Shown here: in pieces, positions 1-10,082 of the stretch
Position numbering within the stretch: position 1 is the stretch's first letter
How the letters are laid out: the number at the start of each line of letters is the position of its first letter
Source of the DNA: Pararge aegeria
Lineage: Eukaryota > Arthropoda > Insecta > Lepidoptera > Nymphalidae
NCBI RefSeq assembly: GCF_905163445.1
Contig: NC_053201.1
Coordinates: 7,140,001-7,204,000 of the forward strand
DNA length: 64,000 bases
Reading direction: 5' to 3'
Translations under genes and position numbers: made by a program
Notes under the pieces: model-generated
The model's database searches: none
What the model was told of the DNA's origin: nothing
The model's input: only the letters and a program-made list of their open reading frames with translations

Positions 1-130
1 GATCCGTAGTAGAACTTGCTAGCTACCAAGATCATACTATAGATCATCATAGAAGACAGATATATTTTCAGTACATAGTTACATCATATACTACGCAATA
101 AAGCTGTTAAAACAAATTAATTGTTCTTAC

Positions 131-336
131 CTGTCTCATATTGTAAAACAATCTTCTAATGACTTTTCATATAAAATAAAAAATAAAACATACACAAATA
201 AAGAAAATATTTTGTAACTCTACTGTTTGTATTAATTTAAGCTCATTTTTTCTATTTCAGTAATATCAGTTTTATAATTTTTTTGAATTTTTTATCCTAA
301 AAGAAAATATAAAGATTGTTTTACAATATAAAACAG
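131..336. repeat. Short foldback element with about 26-bp inverted repeats
   Basis: Positions 131-156 and 311-336 are inverted copies of each other with 3 mismatches in 26; both carry the core ATTGTAAAACAATCTT. The 206-bp unit is AT-rich and has no coding capacity, as expected for a small MITE. It sits 52 bp inside the KCMF1 intron that begins at 387. The rest of 1-387 shows nothing recognisable. Confidence 0.5.
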
Positions 337-377
337 AGTAGAAATAATGGAGTATAGATTAATGTAATACTATATTA

Positions 378-388
378 AAAAGGATATC
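378..388 (-). other. U12-type (AT-AC) 5' splice site of KCMF1
   Basis: Just after the codons for ISFL the minus strand reads ATATCCTTTTT (387 down to 377), which fits the minor-spliceosome donor consensus (A/G)TATCCTTT at every position. Read as exon, the frame would hit a TAG five codons later. The first GT downstream is at the end of that stop region, so no ordinary U2 donor is available. The acceptor and branch point are outside the window. Confidence 0.75.
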
Positions 389-3300
389 AAAAATGAAATG
401 AGATCCCTTGGTCCCGTTCGGTGTTCAAGAGTCAGATGGCCAGGAAAGTCATCAGTTACAAAGTTCGGCTCCCCACCAGGCAATGAAGCGCACACAGGAC
501 ATACCACCTAAAAGTGAAATTGGTTAAATTGGTTACATATTAGACAATACTAAATGCTGTTAAGTCAGTTGTATGTATACAAATTCTTACAAAATACTTC
601 TAGAATAGAAGCAACCATTTCTATCTCTACATTCCTATCATCATTGTCAACTCAGTACTGGCCCACTACAGGACAGGAGGTATTTGGAACTCCCAACAAA
701 AGACCAATGTCCAGTAGTAGACGAGAATTGGTTGATATGTTGATGAGCAACTAGCAACCTGCCCCTGTTTCGCACGATTACTATGTAGATACCGTAAATT
801 CCGTAGAACATTAATTCAATCTATCTCGTAAAGCCAGTGTGGCCTTTGCATTGAAATTGAAAATTCAAAAATCTTAATTTTCAATGCAAACATAGTTGCG
901 TAGTTTCAAAGATCTAAGCATACGTTTGAACGTGCACATAGTCAGCTCATTTGCTTCTTCACCTTATTATTTATGGCACCTTTTAGTGTAAATTACCTGC
1001 TAAAAATACTTATGAATATTAAAACTGTTTATCCATGGATAGCTGTAGATACTGTTGTCGTGACTTGATCATACATTTAAAAATAACTTTACATTGACCT
1101 ACATTCGCTGTATAAGAAAGCCATATAAGTATCTCGTATGGTTAAAGGAGTTTCAATAGAATGTTATAATGTTAAACTTATTACCTATTAAACTAGGTAT
1201 GTCATATGGTTTTACCTGCTATAAATACAAAAATATGAAGAATGTTATATAACAAAAACGAAATGATAACAAATAAATAAATCTAGAAGTTATATACTGA
1301 ATGAAATATTATTTTACTGCCAATCATTTGAGTATAATTTACATTTAGTAAGTTATTTTGCATATAATGCTAAAATACCTCAATTTGTGTTAAAACCACA
1401 TTGAAAGTATAGACATATAGATAAATATGACAAACATAGAAATTATGAGTAACATGAATAGGGAAAATAGTGTGTATAACTAGTACGGATAATATAATCA
1501 TTGGATCAAACAAAAAGATGGAAGAATAGACAGGATGAAATAGAATAGAATAGACCTGTTGATTCAGTTCAGTTTAGAGATATGCGAACAACATAATCTG
1601 CTCTAATATCTCACTTTCAAGAGACAAACTGGGTTACAGGTGGATAATGAAGTTCAAAAGTGGATAAAAAAGACAAAGGAGGCACAATGTGAAAGAGAAT
1701 TGATGGAGAATTACAAGATAGTGATCTTGTCAAGGTACCAGTAAACTTTAGAAGGGGATGGAAGAGGGCTATGCCACAAGTAACACTGCAGTATATGAAC
1801 TGTAAACTTATAACTTCTGTCATATCTTTCAAAACTTACTAGTTTGCTTCTATTAATTTAAAGATTTATTCTATATAGAATCTGTAAAATGTGGCCTTTT
1901 TTATTGAATATGAGATATGTATGAAAACCTATTGATGAAACATATGAGACTTGGTAGCTGATTACTTAGAATTAAGATTCCTATATATTTTTTCCAAACG
2001 TAAATGTATCATTTACTCAGGTTAGACGCCTACATAAAATAAACTTTGTTTTTTTCCATTCTTACAACAGGTATTTTTAAAACAAAATTGAATAGGCATC
2101 TACTAGCTATTTATTTATTTATTTATTAAGAGCACTTACAACATGCATATTACGTTTTTTAAACATAGCAACACACAAAAACATGGACTGATATGCACGT
2201 CAATGACAAGTGCACATACAAATACATAGCATTGACAAAGCGTCATGTAATCATTGTCATCTACACTGTATAGTTATATGAATCATTTTGTATAGCGTTC
2301 TAGCTTCTCGTGAAAATGGATAAGACAGAATGCTATTAAAAATACCAACATTCATACGTGCTAAATGAAACTTATTAACAATTTGTTCTTTTCACCTTGT
2401 TACGTACATCAAAAGGATATGCTGTATGTCTTCCAGAATTCCACATTAGGTACAGTTTGGATTAGGGTAAATAAATGTTTTTTGGAACAGTAAAAAAAAA
2501 ATAATAAACTTACAGCCTGAGTTGTGTCAGCATGTTCCGCAGTAACATGTTCTATAAGCGCTGTGTCAGTCATCCCCATACGGTTGCAGAATGGACATGT
2601 GTAGGCTTGTGGCTGTTCCAGTGTCAGGCTCTCGCCGCCGTAGTATAGGTCTTTGAAAATATAAAATTTTAAAACACATTTTAATGAGAGCAGTTTATAT
2701 TTATTGATTTAGAATACTTGTAAAGGTCAGGAATTTAAACAAATATGTGGTGCCAAAATAACTGTTGCAGTAGTATAATATTAATCTCTAACCCAACCAT
2801 TAACACCCAGAAATTTGATTACTTCTCATCAAGCTCATGCCTCAGAGAACAAATAAGTTCAGATTGATTTTCACACAGTTAAACATTTTCAGCCTGCCTG
2901 ACCCCATTGTCTACTGGAAAATGTAAGAAAGCAATGTTTTTCGACCCATCTTGATCATCATCATCTTGAAATGTTCAACTTAGGTCAAGCTTATAGTATT
3001 TATGTAAATTGCTCTTTTGTTCTATATTTACAGTTTTCAGGGAAATGTACCGAAGTTACCATTTACATATTTTTTGTTGTTACACAACCCTGACAAAGCA
3101 TAGATTTCTCACACAAAAAATGTAGGCCAGTTGTCTTATGTTGAGTCAGAAAAAAATGTTTCTCACCAAAATCACTTCTGGATAGAATACATTGCATGGC
3201 ATGCTCTGTTGTGTGTTGGTTTGTTGTAGCGCCAGACTCATAACAAGCGGCACATAAGTCGTAGTCGATGCATATCAAACATTTATATCGTCGTCCTCTA

Positions 3301-3520
3301 AAATTATTTTTCAAACAAGAATCACAGCTGACTCCTGAAATTGACAATACAACATTATTAAGATTTCATTTCGCATTTCGTTTAAAAACTACACAATATT
3401 TAGTGTAAATAAAAATAAATAGAGCAGGAATGTTTACGATTTTTGCAAAAAAAATCTTTGTGACAAAAGCATCGCACAAATTTTGATTATCATTCATTAC
3501 CCACCTTCATGGCGATTCAT
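388..3520 (-). CDS. KCMF1: E3 ubiquitin ligase KCMF1, N-terminal part (3' partial)
   Basis: KCMF1 is a ZZ-type zinc finger E3 ubiquitin ligase. Coding exons read on the minus strand: 3520-3505, 3334-3167, 2650-2514 and 507-388, giving 147 residues with phases 1, 1, 0 and 0, all consistent. The start MNRHEG matches the family's MSRHEG. The ZZ finger is at about residues 8-55, with Cys pairs CDSC, CLIC and CAAC. A DLYYGGE motif and a C2H2-like finger (TCPFC...EHVTAEH) follow at about residues 62-107. The fourth exon (VCPVCASLPGG, LTLEHR, PRDLISFL) is the third zinc-binding segment. No GT donor follows LISFL; instead the sequence is ATATCCTTTTT, a U12 AT-AC donor. The Ser-rich C-terminal two thirds should lie beyond position 1. 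Intron 3 (508-2513) holds AT-rich DNA with one unexplained open frame. Family identity is very secure; the last junction is inferred. Confidence 0.93.
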
Positions 3521-3683
3521 TTTCGCCACAAAATGTCGCCGCAACACCTTGGCACCAGGATTACTGCTACTATTTGAGGTATTTATATTACTATTCTAAA
3601 ATAAGTAGCACAACATATAATACACTAAAATACAAGATTTTTAACAAAAATTTCCAAGCAAACCTAACCCAACCAGGCCATAA

Positions 3684-3691
3684 TGACGTCA
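3684..3691. promoter_or_regulatory. Palindromic CRE/ATF site TGACGTCA upstream of KCMF1
   Basis: A perfect eight-base cAMP-response element palindrome lies about 165 bp upstream of the KCMF1 start codon, in the 1.8-kb gap between the divergent KCMF1 and HAT1 genes. Binding is not shown by sequence alone; position and palindrome make it a plausible ATF/CREB site for KCMF1. Confidence 0.45.
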
Positions 3692-5243
3692 CATAATGGC
3701 TGTGTGTTGTCTGTTTAAAAAATAAAATAAATCACAATCTCTCAGGACAGATTATAAATTTTAGCTTAATTTTTCTGGTCTATGATTTTATTGTTATCTA
3801 TTGACAGATGAGAGGAACAAAATGATTTTGATGAAATTAAAATAAGGTCGCAATAATTCTAAGTTCATCAGTTTGCTTTCAATATACCTTAGTTCACTTT
3901 ATATAGCTTCTCTATCTTCTGTACATATTATAAAACAGAGTCCCCCGCCGAGTCTGTCTGTCTGCCTTTGTACGACAATTTCATATGGTTTTCACCACAG
4001 AGTATTTTGATTTTACTTATGAACAAATTGATTCATGCGTAAGGTTTTAGTGTATATTTAACGATTGTTTTCTCCATAGGTTTTCTGTAATTTTGCTGAA
4101 ATATAACGAAGTTTTCTAAAAATGTCATACCGACTTGGAGCTACGGTGGTGGTGGTGGTGGTGGTTGATACGGTACTATTAAGGACGCATTTCCAAAATT
4201 TTATCAAAATGCACTACTTAATACAACCAACACCTTATAAGTATTGGATAAAATTGGTTGATATTATTAGCAAATTAATTAAGCTTAATTCTCATTGTAC
4301 AGACCTTATGGTCTGTATAGGTTTCAGCATTTAAAACATTTCGGCGATTTTCCACTTTAAAAAAAAGGGTAGGGTTTCTTATCTAGCTTAATACTTGCGT
4401 CATGTCTGTTATTAATAATATTTCATATTTTGTTTGCTATTCAGTAGGCAGGAGACAAATATTATATTCCCCGATTATGCTAGCCGTGCAGGCTGTTACT
4501 ACCATAAGATGAATACAGGGATTTTACCATTTTATTTCATTTATTGAATATTTAAATATTTATCAAGTCCTTAAAGTAACAATGAGTCTTGTAACATGGA
4601 GGTAAAATGATAGTGTCAAAAGTAAAGTAAAATGTTACAAATGTAACATTTTGACGACGTTGGTCCTGCCTCTTAATTTCAATTTTTTTGCCTGGCCATC
4701 GTATTATAAAAAAGCTATCCTATAGTATCTACTAAGGCCAGTGATGATTGCTGGCTTAGGTGCTGGCTGAACATACTTTTCTTGTACCTGTGATTCCAAC
4801 CAAATATTACAATAGTATAATGTTAGTTGGTATTCCAACTAATCACTAACCAATGTCACAAACCCATAACCACAAATATTACTTACTGACACTGTCATTG
4901 AAGAGGCTGTACGGTGATATTCCTTTGTCTTTACCTTTCCTTATGGGAAAGAATATAGAAATAAAAATTGAAACTGTCAACTTGACAAGTTAAAATAATA
5001 ATACAAACCTAGAATATTCGTTATTCGTGTTGGTTTTTGTCTACCTATTATGAAATGTAAAACATAAAGTGTATATTATTTCATGTTTTATTTAATGCTG
5101 TTTAATTATCTTCTAGTATTGTAACTTAAATGTTGTACCTATAATTTATAAGAACGGCTAAACAAAAGTGCCGAAAACGGGACAGGAACAAATTCAATGA
5201 TTGTTAAATTCCGGTTTTGTCAAAACGAAATAAATTGACGGTA

Positions 5244-5256
5244 TTTTGCGCGGGAA
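5244..5256. promoter_or_regulatory. E2F-like site in the HAT1 proximal promoter
   Basis: TTTTGCGCGGGAA matches the classical E2F/DP site TTTSGCGC with near-dyad symmetry. It lies 75-87 bp upstream of the HAT1 ATG, in a region without a TATA box. HAT1 acetylates newly made H4 in S phase, so E2F control would make sense; that link is inference. Confidence 0.5.
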
Positions 5257-5330
5257 TTTGCACTTAGTGGAATGTAATGAGATACATTGATTAATTATAC
5301 GTCTATTATTAAGATTAATTATTTTAAACA

Positions 5331-8300
5331 ATGGCAGACGCCTTGGCACATTTAGTTGTTGATGGCAATGAGGCACTCGAATTCAAACTGGGTAAGTATC
5401 TAAGAAAACGTCAGTGTACTTATACACAGGATGATTTGTGCTAGCCAGACTTTGTCATCAGTTCAGGTGACAAAGTCTGGCGACTACAGTTTGCACTTTG
5501 TCACAATCCTGTGTAACATGAACCGCTTTTTTAAGTTTTAAATTGTTTTTTTAAACTTTAATAACACGCGCGCCGTAAGGAGCACTGCTCGCTTCCAACG
5601 TTTTTCCGTTCTTCTTAAACATCTATAAATCGAAATATCGAAACATTGTTCATACTATTCACTTATCAAATCCATTTTGCAGTACGAGAAACTGAAGACA
5701 TTGAAGATGATGACACAACCTTTGGACCAGACATGTGTCATCAGGTCTTTGGAGAAAACGAAAATATTTTTGGATATACAGACTTGAGAATCAAACTATT
5801 TTACAGTGCAGCCAGTCTTCAAACATACCTTGGCATATCCTACTCTGATAAGGTATGATAGAACTAAAGCATTATTGTAAAGGCATATATGTAATAATAA
5901 ACTGTAATTTTAAAGATAATACGCTATAAGCAATGGTAGTAAGGCATCAGTAGAATTTAAAACTGACTTAATTTCAACTAAACTGTGTAACTTTGTGATG
6001 GAATGAATGTCAATGTGTCCTGAGTCTGTAGCAGTGTCACTGCTATATGCTAAGCTATATTTTTTTAATATATAGTTAAGATCAGTGCTTGAATACAATC
6101 ACACCTTACGGCCATCAATGACCACCTCTCGAGAGTCAATTTTTTTGTAATTCTAAAAAAAATGATATTGCAAAAGATGAACTTGACTGACTTTCTTGCT
6201 GCCTTATGTTTGGTAGAATCTGTCTTCCTAACCAGTGGTATAATGCCTTAACACAGACTGTGTTGTTTCAAAACTTCCATAATTTCAAAATGTGTTAGAT
6301 GGAAGCCTTCCAAATCTTTGGAAGTGAAGTATTTCATACATGTTGAAGGGATATAATATACATGTTGGAGGGATATATATAATAAATCTTTTAGAATACT
6401 AACAGACAAGTGGTTCCTTTGGGAGAGGGGATGAAAGTGTTTGACGATTTTACACCATAACTCGGACAAATTATATAGGTTATAATATGTGGTTAATTTT
6501 GCCCAAACTGTGGTTGGCGATAGAGGACGGCAGCAAACCCCTCATTTAAGGCTTAGCGATACTGAATACTTTAAATTTTTATAGAACTACAATTAAATTT
6601 AATGCCACAAAGTTGCGGGCAACAGCTAGTTAGTTTCAATATCATTGTTTTATCTTGAATGCAGTTGAAAACAGAGTTCTTCTATTTCAAGCATCTTAGT
6701 CATTAAAAACAACTTAATATGTTCTAGTATTTTTATTTATTTATTTATAATATGTTCTAGTCTTATGAAAATTGTTGTGTCTAATGATTAATAATTATAA
6801 TTATTTTTTATAAATTCAGATTGATCCAAAAAATTCAGCTGGATTGAAACCAGATGATGTGGAGGGTGCACTACAAAAGGTGCTGGCACCTGGATATGTC
6901 ACCAATATAGATCGATTTGTCTCTATGCTCAAGAAAGACAGACAATTTAAACCTCATGGAGTTCTCGTTCAAAAATTCACAACAGTAAATCGTGAGTTCT
7001 GAAAACGTGACTTATATTCCAATAAATCTACTTGTAGTGTGCTACATTAGGGGCTATGGAATCCAAATAAAAAAAGGCCTTTGAAACTATATGAACTTAC
7101 ACCCACAAGTTGATTACTGCTCTACGATGTGCACAAGATGGCTCTTAGATTCTCATAATAATTGTGAGGCTATCTGTTTTCAATGAGAAATATTTTAACT
7201 TTTTTATTATGTAATACATACTAATATTATAAATGTGAAAGTTTATTAATTTGTCCTTACTTTACGGCCCAACTAAGGTTCCCTCAGGATTCGTAAATCA
7301 CTGAATAAACATGGACAAAGAATGTGGGCAACAGCTAATAACTTAAATTATATTGTTTTACTCATTTCAAATCAATTTGAATGCATGAAAAAACATCAGT
7401 GATTCACTCCAAAGAAGTATAATTTAAATATGTATTTGAGAACACTCATATTATGTTTTGTAGGTGATGGAGGCGAAACTCAAAATTTTGAAGTCTACTA
7501 CTGTGAGACTGCAACACCTGGTTTTTTAGCTTTTCATGAACGGTTACAGACATTTCTGTTATGGTATGTTGATGCTGCTTCTTTTATTGATGTGGATGAC
7601 GACCAGTGGGCATTCTTTACTGTGTAAGTATGTCTTTCAATTGAATTGTTAAAAAGATTGTACATGTGATTATTAGTTGTCAATCATTTTATTTAACAAC
7701 CACCCTCATTTTATTGCTAAAAACATAATATGTGTAATTATGGGAGGAGGATATGTTGTTACAATGCTACAAAAATATGCCCAGGATTAACTCCTTTTCA
7801 ACCGACTTAAAAAAAGGAAGAGGTTCTCAGTTCAATTGTTTTTTTTTCTTTTTGTGTATATTTGTTACTCCATTACTAAAACCGATTTTGATGATTATTT
7901 TCTTGTTCTTTCTTTACACTATATAAACACCTATAGCAATTCAAGTATTCTTTAAAAGAACTTTTGCATCTTCTTTGGAAAATAACCATATGGAACTGAT
8001 GATGATGACAGTTATACCAGAGACTCACTTGTGACAAGTCATTTTTATAAATTTCATCCGCCTCACCGCGCCATATCGCCCCCTCGTGTTAATACTGCAT
8101 TGTCTCGGTTTCTAAGGGTTGCAGCGAGATTTTAAATAAAATGCAAGAACTCTTCAGCTCTATTATTCAGTGACGTGCATTTCATACATGCACAAAAGCA
8201 CTGCATACCCTAAAATCGAAATATAGAGAAGGTTTTTTTTCCATTTCATGCAATTTTCCTGGTATATGCATAAACCAGGGCACGCCACTGCTATTATTTA

Positions 8301-10044
8301 GTATAAGTAATGAAAAAGCGGTGATAGCTTGGTGGTTAGTTCTTCGGCTACGCCTCAAGGGGCGGAGTTCGAATCCCAGCACGCGATATGTGCATTTTTA
8401 GTAATATCACTTGCGTCAACGGTGAAAGAAACCTGCATGCCATATAGTTCTCCATAATGTAATAATTCTCAAAGGCCTGTGGAGTCCACCAACCCGCACT
8501 GGGCCAGCGTGGTGGACTACGACCTAAATCCTCATTATAGGACGAGACCCGTGCCCTGTACTGGTCCGGTAATGGGTTGATATGATGATGATGATGATGA
8601 TCAAGTTATTAATAACTAATCAATTTGTATTTAAAAACAGATTCGAGAAGTACAGGAGCAGTGAAGGCGAGCTCCGGTACGCGGTGTCGGCTTACGCGAC
8701 GGTGTATCGCTACTACGCATATCCACGGCACATACGCCCGCGCATCTCACAAGTACTGACTTTGCCGCCGTATAGGAAAATGGGAATATGCGCGAATTTA
8801 TTACAGGTAATTTTGTCTGAATATTATTATATTCTTAAGGTGTAAATTATAAAAATTTATAATATACTACCTTTTGTCCGCGTTTTTCGTCCAACCCTCG
8901 GTTTTTCCAAATAGATCACCAAATTGTAACCAGGATACAGATGCGATTTGATCTACTTCCGGTCCCGATAGGGCCTTATAGAATCTGCCATCCAACTCCG
9001 TTACTCTTCCATACCGCCATACAATCTGAGTTACTAAGTACTATAGGTTTGCGACAGTTCTCTTTGCCAAGGAATAGCGTCTGTAAATCGACTATACAGA
9101 TAACCAATTATTTAACAATATTCTGGTGAGCATTTTTCTTTAAAACAAATTAACTTTCGCTTTTTGTATGCTTAGATCTTTTAAACTACACAACAGATTC
9201 TAATTTGGTTTTCAGTGATATATAGAGTGATTTAAGAGGAAAGTATATATGCAATGAAAATGCATATTATTTTAGAAGATAAGAGCAAAGAAATTTAGAA
9301 AACAAACATATTTTTGTGCTCTTACTTAAATGCCCTTATTGCAAATGATTGATTAAATTAATTAAATACCACATTTGAGTCTACATTCCATTGTGGAAAT
9401 CTGGGTAGCTAACTAGTTAAATTAAAAAAGTTCTAATATTATTATTTCACTTTATTCGCAGGCTATCTATTCACATTTCTTATTGCATTCAGAAGTTGTG
9501 GACATAACAGTGGAAGACCCCTCCGATGATTTCCAAAGAATAAGAGATTATGTGGATGCCAAATATTGTGAAACACTGTCAGCATACCAGCCGTCCAAAT
9601 TAACACAGGGGTCTGTATAGTAATTTAGTAATTATTTAACACTTAATTATATATTTAACGGACAGGTGATGGCAGATCAGAGTACAGTTTTCAGTACTCC
9701 TGCTTTTTCCTCATGGTATCGTACGAGGCGACTACTACTTTCATCTACGGCAATCACCAATCCGTCTTCCCAGAGGTGTGATTATGGACAAACCCTCTTG
9801 TCAGGAGAGGCCTTTAGTCCAGCAGTGGACTGTAATAGGCTGTATGAATGAATGAATGAATGAATATACTTTTATTGTACACCAAAAAAAAAGTAGTTAC
9901 AGAGATAAAAATACAGAGCAAGAGAGTACAATATGGTGGCCTTATCGCTACATAGTGATTTCAACCAAAGGCGTAAAAGGAAAAAACAGAAAAGAGGTAG
10001 GTTGTGAACTCAATAAGATTTCAAAATTATACAAATATATAAAT

Positions 10045-10082
<38 letters not shown>

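Larger units (their letters stand above)
3521..5330. other. Intergenic region between divergent KCMF1 and HAT1
   Basis: It contains the CRE near KCMF1 and a transposon-like stretch at about 3928-4120 starting with a CCCCCGCCGAGTCTGTCTG motif common in lepidopteran dispersed repeats. A (GGT)n microsatellite lies at about 4145-4166 and a fragment of a dispersed element at about 4440-4500 (CCCCGATTATGCTAG). The E2F-like site lies near HAT1. No credible gene was seen. Confidence 0.6.

Noticed and set aside
131..170. Possible minus-strand exon ending at a GTAAGA donor near 130
   Set aside because: The stretch is the arm of an inverted repeat, has stops in KCMF1-like frames and no similarity to KCMF1.
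8582..8640. Start codon MMMMMM for a protein covering HAT1 exon 5
   Set aside because: The ATG run is the (GAT)n tail of a SINE; the coding part begins at the exon 5 acceptor.
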